From Gammaproteobacteria bacterium (lineage in GTDB: Bacteria > Pseudomonadota > Gammaproteobacteria > Burkholderiales > Rhodocyclaceae), in assembly GCA_018824085.1 (NCBI GenBank), contig JAHJHI010000046.1, forward strand, positions 1 through 64,000: a stretch of DNA of 64,000 nt, read 5' to 3'. The notes beneath the pieces were generated by a model that worked only from the letters and a program-made list of their open reading frames with translations, had not been told where the DNA came from and did no database searches. Shown one piece after another: positions 26,818-35,613 of the stretch. Within the stretch, counting starts at the first letter, position 1; the number at the start of each line of letters is the position of its first letter. The translations under genes were made by a program, and so were the position numbers.

Positions 26818-27458
26818 GACAGATAGCGGCGCTCGATCTGGCTGAGCCATACGGACCAGGCAAGGATGAGCGGGTGGGCCATCTCCAGCCCTTCCTCGAA
26901 TGCCGACGCGTACAGCTTGACCAGCGGCGCCAGCTCTATCCCGTAATCGACGGACAGCACGGCCGGCAGGCGGTCAATCAGCTTGCCGACGATGACCAGC
27001 GCCGTGCCCGCCATCAGCCAGGCGCCGGAGCGCGAACGCCAGCCGCCTCGGAGGAACAGGAAGCGCGCGATGACGAAACCGGCATACAGCACGAGCGCCA
27101 CGAGCACCATCGCCACCAGGGCGCACACGAGCTTTTCCTGGAACGGCCGGGCGGCGTCGCGATAAAAGCTGTTCTTCAGGAAGCTCTCGCCGGTGAACGC
27201 CTTGTGCCAGTCGGCTTCGCGCGCGGCAAACGCGAAGCACAGCAGCGAGAACGCCAGCGCACGCAGGCCCAGTGGACGGATGCGTACGAGCACCAGCAGC
27301 GCCGTGAACAACCAGCCGGCAATCGACAGCTGTTCGAACGGCCCGGCTTCGGAAAACGTCCACGCGAATGCCTGCGCGTCGAGCGCCAGCGGCAGCAGCG
27401 CAAGGCCCAGCGTGTAGGCAATCAGTATCCAGGTGATGCGAAGGTCCACGATGTTCAT
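26814..27458 (-). CDS. Predicted inner-membrane protein, unknown function
   Basis: 214-aa membrane protein with about five helices: residues 8-27 (TWILIAYTLGLALLPLAL), 45-60, 65-80, 112-135 (ALVAMVLVALVLYAGFVIA) and 146-163. Between helices 3 and 4 is a charged loop with READWHKAFTGESFLKNSFYRD, a conserved-looking motif. The C-terminal helical part (FEEGLEMAHPLILAWSVW) is amphipathic. No family name is clear to me. It overlaps the TrmB-like gene by 4 bp, and a 75-bp gap separates it from the glycan operon upstream. Confidence 0.6.
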   Translation of the reverse strand: MNIVDLRITWILIAYTLGLALLPLALDAQAFAWTFSEAGPFEQLSIAGWLFTALLVLVRIRPLGLRALAFSLLCFAFAAREADWHKAFTGESFLKNSFYRDAARPFQEKLVCALVAMVLVALVLYAGFVIARFLFLRGGWRSRSGAWLMAGTALVIVGKLIDRLPAVLSVDYGIELAPLVKLYASAFEEGLEMAHPLILAWSVWLSQIERRYLS

Positions 27459-27533
27459 TGCTATGTCCTGTGTTCAATGCGCAGCCAGCACGTGCCGATG
27501 GAGGAGGGATTTCCGACCACCATGACGTAGCGT

Positions 27534-28628
27534 TCAGCCAGCGAGCAGTTCGCGATAGATGCGCAGATTGCCTTCGACCATTGCATCGGTATTGAACTCC
27601 CGTTCGACGATCTGCCGGCCTTGCTCGCCCAGTCGGCTCCGCAGGGCGGCGTCGCCCAGCAAACGCAACAGCGCTCCGGCCAGCGCAGGCGGATCACCCG
27701 GCGGCACCAGCAGGCCGCTGACGCCGTCGCGTACCGATTCGGGCATGCCGCCGACCGCGGACGACACCACCGGAATCCCGGCCGCCATGGCCTGCATGGC
27801 AACGTTCGCGAAACCTTCCATTGTCGCCGGGTGCACCAGCACGTCGCACGCCCGCAGGATGTCACCGATGTCATTGCGGTAGCCCAGAAAGCGCACGCAG
27901 TCGTCCAGTCCTTCGCGGCTCACCTGCGCACGCAGATTGGCCTCTTCCGCACCTTCGCCGACGAACAGCACATGCACATCCGGATTCGTTTCGCGCACTT
28001 TCGCCAGCGCCTGCAACAGGAAACGGTGCCCCTTGCGTACGATGAGCTGGGCGATCACGACGAGCACCGGCGCGCCGTCCGGGAGATCCAGGCGCTGGCG
28101 CGCTACGCGCACGTCAAGTGAAGATTGATAGGCCCGAAAATCGATCGCGCTATAGACCTGCCGGATGCCGGCTGACGGCACCCCCGCGGCTTCGAGCACG
28201 CGGGCAATGCCTTTCGACACCGTCACCACGCGGTCGGGCAGGCGCACATAGCGCAACTGCGTGAGCCAGCCCGGTTTGACCGGGTCATCAACGCGGCGCG
28301 ACAGGATGACCTTGCCGATGCCGACCGCCTTCGCCGCGACCAGGCCCATCGTGTCGGCACCGCGCCGGCTGTGGATGTGGATGATGTCCGGCCGCTCTGC
28401 ACGCAGGATCGCGGCCAGCCTGAACACGAAGCGCAGATCGACATCGCCGGCGAAATCGACGGCGTGCAATTCGAGTCCGTCGGCTTCGGCCAGCCTGTGC
28501 AGCTCGCCGCCCCGTGCGCACACCAGCACGGCGGGCAGGCCGCGCTCGCGCAGGCCGCGCATCAGGTAATAGACCTGCATGGTGCCGCCCAGACGGTGGC
28601 GCCCCATTTCGATGTGCAAGGTTTTCAT
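27534..28628 (-). CDS. GT4-family glycosyltransferase
   Basis: 364-aa GT-B glycosyltransferase. The N-terminal acceptor domain starts TLHIEMGRHRLGGTMQVYYLMRG; the C-terminal nucleotide-sugar domain has VIAQLIVRKGHRFLLQAL, FLGYRNDIGDILRACDVLVHPATMEGFANVAMQAMAAG (the E-x7-E-like motif) and VGGMPESVRDGVSGLL. It likely transfers a hexose or acetylhexosamine to a growing lipopolysaccharide or capsule chain in the cytoplasm. Its start overlaps the heptosyltransferase stop by 4 bp (ATGA). Confidence 0.85.
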   Translation of the reverse strand: MKTLHIEMGRHRLGGTMQVYYLMRGLRERGLPAVLVCARGGELHRLAEADGLELHAVDFAGDVDLRFVFRLAAILRAERPDIIHIHSRRGADTMGLVAAKAVGIGKVILSRRVDDPVKPGWLTQLRYVRLPDRVVTVSKGIARVLEAAGVPSAGIRQVYSAIDFRAYQSSLDVRVARQRLDLPDGAPVLVVIAQLIVRKGHRFLLQALAKVRETNPDVHVLFVGEGAEEANLRAQVSREGLDDCVRFLGYRNDIGDILRACDVLVHPATMEGFANVAMQAMAAGIPVVSSAVGGMPESVRDGVSGLLVPPGDPPALAGALLRLLGDAALRSRLGEQGRQIVEREFNTDAMVEGNLRIYRELLAG

Positions 28629-29665
28629 GCGTGAAGGTCGAGCAGGGGAAGTGCGGTGTCAAGCACCAGTTGCGCCGTGATGTCGCGCAGGCAATGAAAG
28701 CTGCCGGCGCAAGTCGGATGCCGCCGGCAGGGTGAGCAGGACTTGCCGAGCCATATTACTCGCGCATTCGCGCGCCCGGTCTCGGTGTACGGGCAGGTCG
28801 AGCCGAATAGTGCCACGGTCGGCCGCGCCAGCGCGATGCCCATATGGGTCAGCCCCGTATCGACGCCGACCAGCAGCGCGGCGTGACGGATCAGCGCGGC
28901 CGCCTCCGGCAAACCGGTGCGGCCGGCGAGATTGACGATGCGCGGGTCGGCTGCGGCGATGCGCGCCGCGGCGTCCGCATCGGCCGGACCGCCGAGCAGC
29001 ACCGGCACCAGGCCGTGCCCGTCCAGCAGCTTGCCTGCCAGCGCCTGCCAGGCGTCCTCGAACCAGTGCTTTTGAGGACGCGTCGTGAAAGGCGCGCAGG
29101 CGACGTAGCGGCCGACCGCCAGGCCATGCCCGGCGAGCAGTTCACGCGCACGCGCGTCGGCATCTTCCGCCACGGTCAGGCGTGGCAGGAAGTCGCCGGT
29201 ATCGAGGCCGATCTCCTGCGCGAGGAAAAGGTATTCGGAGCTGATGCGCGCCGGGTCCCCGCCGCGCTCGAGCACCTGCGTCATCAGCCAGCCGCTGCCC
29301 TCTTTCGAACCCAGCCCGATGCGCCGGCCGGCGCCACTGAGCCAGGCCAGCAACCCGCTCTTGAGCAGGCCCTGCAGATCGAGCGCGGTATCGAAACGAC
29401 GCGCTCGCAGCATCGCCCTGAAGTCACGGATGCGCCGCAGCAACTCCATCCGCCGCCCCTCGCGCCACAGCGTCTTCCAGGCGTTCTTCGGCCAGTGGAT
29501 CACCTCGTCGATGCACGGATCGTGCTCGATCAGCGGCGCAATGCCGGGCTCGACCAGCCAGGCGATGTAGGCGTCCGGATGGCTGCGCCGCAACGCCGCC
29601 GCTAGCGGCGACGCGAACACGACGTCACCGATCGCCGAGGTGCGGATGACGAGGATGCGCTTCAA
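28625..29665 (-). CDS. GT9 heptosyltransferase-type glycosyltransferase
   Basis: 346-aa member of the ADP-heptose:LPS heptosyltransferase family. N-terminus KRILVIRTSAIGDVVFASPLAAALRR; later PRPQKHWFEDAW-like (TRPQKHWFEDAWQALAG), LLGGPADADAAA, LAGRTGLPEAAALIRHAALLVGVDTGLTHMGIAL and FGSTCPYTETGR. A cysteine cluster (CSPCRRHPTCAGSFHC) lies near the C-terminus, common in this family. It starts with TTG at 29665, overlapping the previous stop by 4 bp (TTGA); no other start in frame is credible. It adds heptose to lipid A core, or a related sugar. Confidence 0.85.
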   Translation of the reverse strand: MKRILVIRTSAIGDVVFASPLAAALRRSHPDAYIAWLVEPGIAPLIEHDPCIDEVIHWPKNAWKTLWREGRRMELLRRIRDFRAMLRARRFDTALDLQGLLKSGLLAWLSGAGRRIGLGSKEGSGWLMTQVLERGGDPARISSEYLFLAQEIGLDTGDFLPRLTVAEDADARARELLAGHGLAVGRYVACAPFTTRPQKHWFEDAWQALAGKLLDGHGLVPVLLGGPADADAAARIAAADPRIVNLAGRTGLPEAAALIRHAALLVGVDTGLTHMGIALARPTVALFGSTCPYTETGRANARVIWLGKSCSPCRRHPTCAGSFHCLRDITAQLVLDTALPLLDLHA

Positions 29666-30885
29666 GCCCTGTGCTCCCGCAAGCCGCACCAGAGCGCCGC
29701 AAGAAAGGCGACGTACATCATGCTCAGGTTGGAACGCATCAGATACGACTCGAAGAAGCAGATCGGAATGAACAGCATGGGCAAGGCGTGTCGAATGCGC
29801 TGCCGTCCGTCGTCCGGTCCCCGCCGCAGCAACGGATAGCCCAGCACCAGCAGCAGCAGCACGCCAGCGGCCAGTCCCGCATTGGCCCAGGCATACAGAT
29901 ACTGGTTGTGCGGGTTGTAGATGGGCCCCCACAACGGCGTATGGATGGCGTTGATCTTCTCGTACTCGCTCCTGAAGTCACCGATGCCGACGCCGAGCAA
30001 GGGATGTTCTCCGATCATGCGGCTGGCGTTCAGCGCATAGACGATGCGCAGGCCGATCGACGAATTCGGCCGCTCTTCGTAGTGGAGCAATTCGTCGACG
30101 CCCCGATCGACGCGCTCCCGGAAATAGTCGCCGGTTTGATAGCCGCCCAGCACGATGCCGCCCGCCAGCAACGCCGCCAGCGCGGCCGCCAGCAGCGGAC
30201 GGCGCGCGAAACGCTGGAACACCAGCAGCGTGAGCAGCACGAGAAAGCCGAGCAGGCCGGCACGCCCGCCGGAAATGAGCAGGTTGAGCGCGGTGGTGCC
30301 GAACAGCAGCACATAGGGCAACCTCTCGCGCAGCGTGCGCGTATCGAACAAGACGCGGTGACCCGCCAGATAGCCGGCCAGCGCGAGCGCCGGCGTATAC
30401 ATCATGCGGTCGACAAAGGGTGCCGTGTCCTCCAGCCCCTTGTCCACGCGAATGCCGTCCGGCAATCCGGGCCAGACGTGCATCTGCGTCCAGTTGTAGA
30501 ACGCCAGCGCTTCGCACATTGCAATCGACAGCAGGAAGGCCGCAATGTAGCGGCCGAGGTGTTCCCGCCGCGCAACGCTGAAATAGAGCGCGAACAGCAG
30601 GAAGAACTGCTGCTTGCCCACCATGCGCCAGCCCCAGGCCACGTCTTCGGTCCACAACATCGACAGCAGGTATGCGCCGAAATAGGCGGCGAACAGCCAC
30701 ACCAGCGGTTCGGCCGCGAGCACGCGAAGTCTGGCGGCGTAGCGCCCCTCCACGAACCACAGCAACAGCATCAGCGCGGACAGCCAGAACGCCGGCGCCA
30801 CCTGGAGGGGAATGCAGAAAAACACCCCGGCCAGCAGCCAGGAATTGATCCGGGGAATGCGCTCGCGCATCGTTTCAAGGTTCAT
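29662..30885 (-). CDS. O-antigen ligase family (Wzy/WaaL) membrane protein
   Basis: 407-aa polytopic protein with about 10-12 helices and the Wzy_C motif region: LLISGGRAGLLGFLVLLTL, then the large periplasmic loop with HPLLGVGIGDFRSEYEKINA and THTPHNQYLYAWANAG-like (NPHNQYLYAWANAGLAAG). The Arg/His of this loop are catalytic in ligases. It either joins O-antigen to lipid A-core or polymerises repeat units. ATG at 30885 overlaps the preceding stop by 4 bp (ATGA). The family cannot be separated into ligase and polymerase by sequence alone. Confidence 0.8.
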   Translation of the reverse strand: MNLETMRERIPRINSWLLAGVFFCIPLQVAPAFWLSALMLLLWFVEGRYAARLRVLAAEPLVWLFAAYFGAYLLSMLWTEDVAWGWRMVGKQQFFLLFALYFSVARREHLGRYIAAFLLSIAMCEALAFYNWTQMHVWPGLPDGIRVDKGLEDTAPFVDRMMYTPALALAGYLAGHRVLFDTRTLRERLPYVLLFGTTALNLLISGGRAGLLGFLVLLTLLVFQRFARRPLLAAALAALLAGGIVLGGYQTGDYFRERVDRGVDELLHYEERPNSSIGLRIVYALNASRMIGEHPLLGVGIGDFRSEYEKINAIHTPLWGPIYNPHNQYLYAWANAGLAAGVLLLLVLGYPLLRRGPDDGRQRIRHALPMLFIPICFFESYLMRSNLSMMYVAFLAALWCGLREHRA

Positions 30886-31919
30886 GCAAATTCCACTCCG
30901 CACTGCCCGAATGCCTTCCTCATGTCGCTTCTTTCATCGTCCGATTTGAATTTCACGTTGTCCCATCCGAATGCCGCAACGCGGGTGTCCGGTCCGTAGA
31001 TCTGCCGCGCGAACAGCAAGGCGGACGAGCGCACCCCGACAACCGCCGCATAGACCGTTTGCGCCATGTGTGCCTCCAGCGCGCAGGCCGGTTCGATGAC
31101 CCGGTAGTCCGCATGGCACAGCTCGCGTGCCGGGTCCTTCGGATGTCCCTTGTAGTCGATGTCATCGATGCCGAGTGCATGCAGCCACTCGCGGATGTCC
31201 GCGGTCACTGCCGCCAGATGCGGCGGCGCCATCAGGCCCGCGCCGACCAGCGGCTGCCCGATCACCAGCGCGCGCCGCGTCGCACCGCTGTCGTCCCGCG
31301 CCACGGGCACGGCGTCGACCAGCGGCGGCAGCACGACCACCTTGTCAGGCGGATATTCGTGCGGCAGGCCCGGCAGCACGTAAATGCGGTCGCAGAACGG
31401 CGCGTCCGAGCCGATGCGGTCGCCGGAAAAGCAGCGGTAGCGCAACTCCGGCGCGAACAGCGCCCGCAGCCGGCGTGCCTGCTGCATCAAGCACTTCACC
31501 GGGCTCAGCGGATAGCGCCGGATGCTGATGAGGCCGTCGGGCAGGATGCGTGCGTGCATCTGCTGCGCACCGGCGCGTTTCGGCAAAGCATCGAGAAAAT
31601 AGTTGATCGCCTCGGTGTCGAACACCGCGCTGTGCAGCACCAGCCGCTCGCAGCGCCCGAGCAGGCCGGCCACCAGGTCGATGTTGGCGCGCAGCCGGCG
31701 ATGCCGGCCGAACGCACCGGGCAGCGGTTCCCAGCGCGGCCAGGGCATATAGGTACAGGCGTCCCACTCGGCCGGATCGACCACCGCCTTCATGCCAGGC
31801 TTGTACCAGACCAGCACCTGGCGCGCACCGCGCTCCATGCGTGACGCAATGCGCCGGGCCGCGAGGTACTGCAGCGGCGAAGCAACGAAATAGACGGCGA
31901 CGGAACGGGGAACGGACAT
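30882..31919 (-). CDS. Predicted sialyl/polysialyltransferase-like glycosyltransferase
   Basis: 345-aa protein, first gene of the glycan operon. It begins VPRSVAVYFVASPLQYLAARRI, the SPLQ-type opening seen in GT52 and polysialyltransferase-like proteins (Neisseria Lst, capsule polysialyltransferases). Later IDDIDYKGHPKDPAR matches the H-P motif of that superfamily, and VVGVRSSALLFARQIYG resembles its S-S/T-S motif. The donor would then be CMP-sialic acid or a related ulosonate, but no sialic acid synthesis genes are in view, so the sugar may differ. Assignment is inference. Confidence 0.6.
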   Translation of the reverse strand: MSVPRSVAVYFVASPLQYLAARRIASRMERGARQVLVWYKPGMKAVVDPAEWDACTYMPWPRWEPLPGAFGRHRRLRANIDLVAGLLGRCERLVLHSAVFDTEAINYFLDALPKRAGAQQMHARILPDGLISIRRYPLSPVKCLMQQARRLRALFAPELRYRCFSGDRIGSDAPFCDRIYVLPGLPHEYPPDKVVVLPPLVDAVPVARDDSGATRRALVIGQPLVGAGLMAPPHLAAVTADIREWLHALGIDDIDYKGHPKDPARELCHADYRVIEPACALEAHMAQTVYAAVVGVRSSALLFARQIYGPDTRVAAFGWDNVKFKSDDERSDMRKAFGQCGVEFA

Positions 31920-32008
31920 GCCGCGGGGCTGGGGCGGAACTCGGGAAGGCGTGATGGTACTTGTTTGGACAGCCGGCCGCGAGCAGGGACGACGCGCCGG
32001 CGGGCCGC

Positions 32009-33118
32009 TCAGGATCGGTCGAGAAACGCGCCGAACGCCCCCCAGCCATCGACGTGCGAGCACACGACCTTCATGACGATGAGCGTCGGCACCGCGATCA
32101 GCATGCCGGCAATGCCCCACAGCCAGCCCCAGAACAGGAAGCTCACGAAAACGGCGACCGGATTCAGTGACAGCGTGCGCCCGGCCAGCATGGGCTGGAC
32201 GAACTGGCCTTCGATGACGGTGATCGCGAGAAAGCTCGCCGGAATCCGCCAGGCTTCGGCCGCGGTATCGAAGTTGATCAGCGCGGCGAGCGCGAGCGCG
32301 ACCCCGCACAACGTGGGGCCGAGATACGGAATGAAATTGAGCAGGCCCGCCATGACGCCCCACAGCGCCGGATTCGGCATGTCGAGCAGCGCCATCGCGC
32401 AGCCGGTCGCGATGCCGAGACCGACGTTGATGGCACTGAGCGTAAGAAAGTAGCGGCCGATTTCCTGCTGGATCTGGCGCGCGACGCCGATGGCGCGGAT
32501 CTTGTCCCGCATGGTCGGCATCAGTCGCACCAGCTTGCGCAGGAACCCGTCTCCGGACGCGAGCAGAAAGTACATCAGCACCACGGTGGACACGGTGCCG
32601 ATCAGGAAATACTGCGTGCCGGCGAACAGCACCGAGCCCAGCCCCGGCTCCTTCAGCACCACCGAGCGACTGCCGCCGGACTTGCCGCCGGCGGCGATCG
32701 CCTCGACCTTTTCGGTCGCCTGGCGCACCTCGTCCACCGGCTTCTTGAGCGCCAGCAGCTTCGCTTCCACCTCGCGCAGCGCGCGCGGCGACTTGTCCAG
32801 CCAGTCGAGCGCCGGATTGGTGAGGTTGTAGACGGCCGAACCGATGCCGGCCAGCAGCAGCGCGACGATGATGGCGGCGCCTATCGGCTCGCGTACGCGC
32901 AGCCGCTTCAGCATGCCGACCAGTGGCGCGAGCAGCAGCGTGAACAGCGCGGCGAGCACGATGGGCAGCAGCAGCGCCCGCGCAAAGTAAGTGACCCCCA
33001 GTGCCGACAGCCAGAACATGCCCATGATGGCCAGCGAGGCATTGCGCAACCAGGGCGCCGTCACCGCGAGCGGCAGATCCGGGGGCACGGACGATTCGTT
33101 TTCCGGGTGTTCTTGCAT
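32009..33118 (-). CDS. AI-2E family transporter (DUF20 permease)
   Basis: 369-aa inner-membrane protein with about eight helices. Signatures: LLPIVLAALFTLLLAPLVGMLKRL near residues 48-71, GLLNFIPYLGPTLCGVALALAAL in the middle and FVSFLFWGWLWGIAGMLIAVPTLI near the end. Family members export or exchange small molecules (AI-2, Na+/H+, others); substrate unknown. An unusually hydrophilic loop (SPRALREVEAKLLALKKP) lies between TM2 and TM3. It is divergent from the porin gene at 33534. Confidence 0.85.
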   Translation of the reverse strand: MQEHPENESSVPPDLPLAVTAPWLRNASLAIMGMFWLSALGVTYFARALLLPIVLAALFTLLLAPLVGMLKRLRVREPIGAAIIVALLLAGIGSAVYNLTNPALDWLDKSPRALREVEAKLLALKKPVDEVRQATEKVEAIAAGGKSGGSRSVVLKEPGLGSVLFAGTQYFLIGTVSTVVLMYFLLASGDGFLRKLVRLMPTMRDKIRAIGVARQIQQEIGRYFLTLSAINVGLGIATGCAMALLDMPNPALWGVMAGLLNFIPYLGPTLCGVALALAALINFDTAAEAWRIPASFLAITVIEGQFVQPMLAGRTLSLNPVAVFVSFLFWGWLWGIAGMLIAVPTLIVMKVVCSHVDGWGAFGAFLDRS

Positions 33119-33533
33119 TCGGGAAGCTTTTCCGGGCGTGGCACGGCGAACATCGGCTTCGCCGGGGCCGGCGAAGGATTGCCCGCTGGACGCGCGGGCT
33201 TGGCGACGCTGATTCTAGCCGACCCGTCGGGCGCCATGCGGCCCGGGCCACGCCCGCGCGCAACGTCCGCGCACGCTGGCACCGCTCTTGCGGTATCCGG
33301 CAGGTCGCCGTGTTCCGGACGGCGCGGTGCGCCGCCATTCACGCACCGCATCGGTGCGCAAACGGCGCGCTGGCGCGACCTGCCAGCCCGGGCGCATCGT
33401 TCGGCGCCCGTGGGCGCGGTTGCGGCGACACGACCGAAGAACGGACTCCGTGCTCCGAATACCGGACGCCGCCACCCGCCAACCCGCGCAGCCGGCCCGC
33501 CCGGCCCTGCCCGACAGATCAGGACTGCCGACC
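33119..33533. other. 415-bp divergent intergenic region
   Basis: The gap lies between the AI-2E-type gene (minus) and the porin gene (plus). It contains one clear signal, a sigma-54 promoter at 33277-33291 pointing at the porin. The roughly 230 bp after that promoter has GC-rich sequence without a convincing gene, and would form a long untranslated leader. Confidence 0.6.
33277..33291 (+). promoter_or_regulatory. Sigma-54 promoter toward the amide-porin paralogue
   Basis: TGGCAC-CGCTC-TTGC matches the -24/-12 consensus TGGCAC-N5-TTGC exactly. It faces the porin gene 243 bp downstream. Sigma-54 use predicts activation by an enhancer-binding protein, such as NtrC under nitrogen limitation. No enhancer site was recognised. 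Confidence 0.65.
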
Positions 33534-34688
33534 ATGACACCCCGCCGCAACACCCGTCCGCGATGGACGCCGCACACCACCCGCACGCTGCTCGCTGCCG
33601 CCCTCCTCGGCGGAGGGGGCGCCCAGGCGCAGACGACACTCACCGGGCCGGGCGACAGCTCGCTGACGCTGGGCCTGTGGCTGCGCACGTCCTATGTCAT
33701 CGAGGAAACGGAGCGCCCGGACGGTCGCCGCGCACACGACAGTGGCGTCACGATGGATTCCGTGCGCCTGCTGTCGTCGGCGAAATTCACGCGCCGCCTC
33801 GGCGCGACGCTCACCTTCGAACGCCCGCCGTCGGCGGACATGCAGTTGCTGGACGCCATCCTGCAGTTCGAAGCGGCCGACGGCGTGAATCTGTGGCTCG
33901 GCCGGCTGGTGCCGCCGACCGACCGCTCGAACATGGCCGGCAACCAGTTTGCCAATGTGTGGGGCTATCCGCGCGTATCGCTGTATCCGAACGCCTTCAC
34001 CGGCCGCGATGACGGCGTGCTGCTGTGGGGCAATCTGTTAGGCGACCGGCTGCTGTACGGCATCGGAGCGTTCGAGGGCAAGAACCGCGGGCGCGGCCTG
34101 TCCAACGACTCGAACGATCCGCTGTTCGCGGCGCGCGTCGCGTGGAGCTTTCTCGATCCCGAGCCCGGCTATTACGGCACCAGCACCTACTATGGACAGA
34201 AGGAGGTGTTCACGCTCGGCGCCGCCTGGCTGAGCCAGAAGAACGGCGTCGGTCTGGCCGGCGCGCGCGGCGACTATCGCGCGTGGAACATCGACGCGCT
34301 GTTCGAGCACCGGTTGCCGGGCGCTGGCGTGGTGACCGTCGAAGGCGCCTGGTACGACTACGACACCGACGGCGTGGCCGATGTCGCCCCCGCCGATCCG
34401 CTGTGCGCACGCGTGGGCAACTGCGGCGGCGCCGTGCCGGCAACGGCCTTCCTGCTGACCGCCGCCTACCTGATTCCGGCCAGGACAGGCATCGGCCAAC
34501 TGCAACCCTATGTGCGCCTCCAGCGGTTCGAACCGGATGCCGGTGCCCGCGTCGATCAGCGGGACGCCGGCGTGAACTACGTGATATCGGGCCACAACGC
34601 CCGCATCACCGCCGTGTATTCAAGCATCGACACGGACGGTGCAAGGCGGCTCGACCGCGTCGTGCTCGGCCTGCAGCTTCTTTATTGA
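33534..34688 (+). CDS. Outer-membrane porin, FmdC-like paralogue
   Basis: 384-aa beta-barrel porin. Signal region HTTRTLLAAALLGGGGAQAQ, then TLTGPGDSSLTLGLWLRTSY. Characteristic segments: GVNLWLGRLVPPTDRSN, YPNAFTGRDDGVLLWGN, GIGAFEGKNRGRGLSND and PGYYGTSTYYGQKEVF; it ends LGLQLLY with a terminal aromatic. The same segments recur in the porin at 46058, so the two are recent paralogues that flank the amide system. It is related to FmdC of Methylophilus amide uptake. The start is the ATG at 33534; a sigma-54 promoter lies upstream. The function in amide or urea entry is inferred from the family and context. Confidence 0.8.
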   Translation: MTPRRNTRPRWTPHTTRTLLAAALLGGGGAQAQTTLTGPGDSSLTLGLWLRTSYVIEETERPDGRRAHDSGVTMDSVRLLSSAKFTRRLGATLTFERPPSADMQLLDAILQFEAADGVNLWLGRLVPPTDRSNMAGNQFANVWGYPRVSLYPNAFTGRDDGVLLWGNLLGDRLLYGIGAFEGKNRGRGLSNDSNDPLFAARVAWSFLDPEPGYYGTSTYYGQKEVFTLGAAWLSQKNGVGLAGARGDYRAWNIDALFEHRLPGAGVVTVEGAWYDYDTDGVADVAPADPLCARVGNCGGAVPATAFLLTAAYLIPARTGIGQLQPYVRLQRFEPDAGARVDQRDAGVNYVISGHNARITAVYSSIDTDGARRLDRVVLGLQLLY

Positions 34689-34698
34689 GGCGGGCGCC

Positions 34699-35613
34699 TC
34701 AGTCGGTGACCGCGCGCATCGCGAGCGCGGCCGCCGCGGCGCGCGTCTCCACGCCGAGCTTTTCGTAGATGTGCTCCAGGTGCTTGTTCACGGTGCGCGG
34801 GCTCATGCCGAGAATGTCGCCGATGTCGCGGTTGGTCTTGCCCTTGGCCAGCCATGACAGCACCTCCGCCTCGCGCGGCGTCAGCTGCGCGCCGGCGATG
34901 CGCGTGGCCGATTCGCCGCGCCGGCGCACGTCGAGCAGCAGCATGTGCTCGCCCAGCCCGACCGCGCCCAGGCTGCGCGCGTACAGCGCGTGTTCGCCGC
35001 GTTCCTCGATCAGTTGCGCCTCGACCGCCTGGTCTCCGGCCAGCCCGGCCGCGTTGCGCAGCCACTCGCCCGGCGGCGACGCCGTGGTGTCGAGCCCGAA
35101 TTGCGACAGGTTTTCCGCGGCCCTCGGCGAGCGCCACGCGATGCGCCCCATGTTGTCGATCACCAGCACGCCCAGCCCGGCCACGTCCACCGCCTGGCGC
35201 GCGATGCGCACCGCGCGGGCGTTGCGCACGTGGGCCTGCAGGCGCGCGAGCACTTCTTCCACCCGCAGCGGCTTGACGACGTAGTCGGTGCCGCCGGCCG
35301 TGAAGCCCTGCACCACCTCGGCCGTGCCGGACAGACCGGTCATGAAGATGACCGGCACATGCGCCAGCCCCGGCTCCTCGCGGATGAGGCGGCAGGTTTC
35401 GAAGCCGGACATGCCGGGCATGACGGCGTCGAGCAGGATGGCGTCCGGCACGACAAGTTCGAGCCGGGCCAGCGCCGACGCGCCGTCGTTGGCGATGAGC
35501 ACGAGGTAGCCGGCCTGCGACAGCGCGCTGCACAGGAAGCCGAGCGAGTCGGGCGCGTCGTCGACCACCAGCACGACGGGCTGGAAGGAAGGATCAGAGA
35601 GCATGGGCGTCAC
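34699..35613 (-). CDS. LuxR-type response regulator with internal PAS-like domain
   Basis: 304-aa regulator. The receiver (about 12-130) has VVLVVDDAPDSLGFL, phospho-Asp in AILLDAVMPGMSG, and KPLRVEE. A middle PAS-like segment (LGVLVIDNMGRIAWRSP) follows, then a LuxR helix-turn-helix: LTPREAEVLSWLAKGKTNRDIGDILGMSPRTVNKHLEHI. Its start (35613, or ATG at 35604) overlaps the stop of the big hybrid kinase, so the two are cotranscribed and should form one signalling pair. It is the likely regulator of the amide operon and porins. Confidence 0.85.
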   Translation of the reverse strand: MTPMLSDPSFQPVVLVVDDAPDSLGFLCSALSQAGYLVLIANDGASALARLELVVPDAILLDAVMPGMSGFETCRLIREEPGLAHVPVIFMTGLSGTAEVVQGFTAGGTDYVVKPLRVEEVLARLQAHVRNARAVRIARQAVDVAGLGVLVIDNMGRIAWRSPRAAENLSQFGLDTTASPPGEWLRNAAGLAGDQAVEAQLIEERGEHALYARSLGAVGLGEHMLLLDVRRRGESATRIAGAQLTPREAEVLSWLAKGKTNRDIGDILGMSPRTVNKHLEHIYEKLGVETRAAAAALAMRAVTD

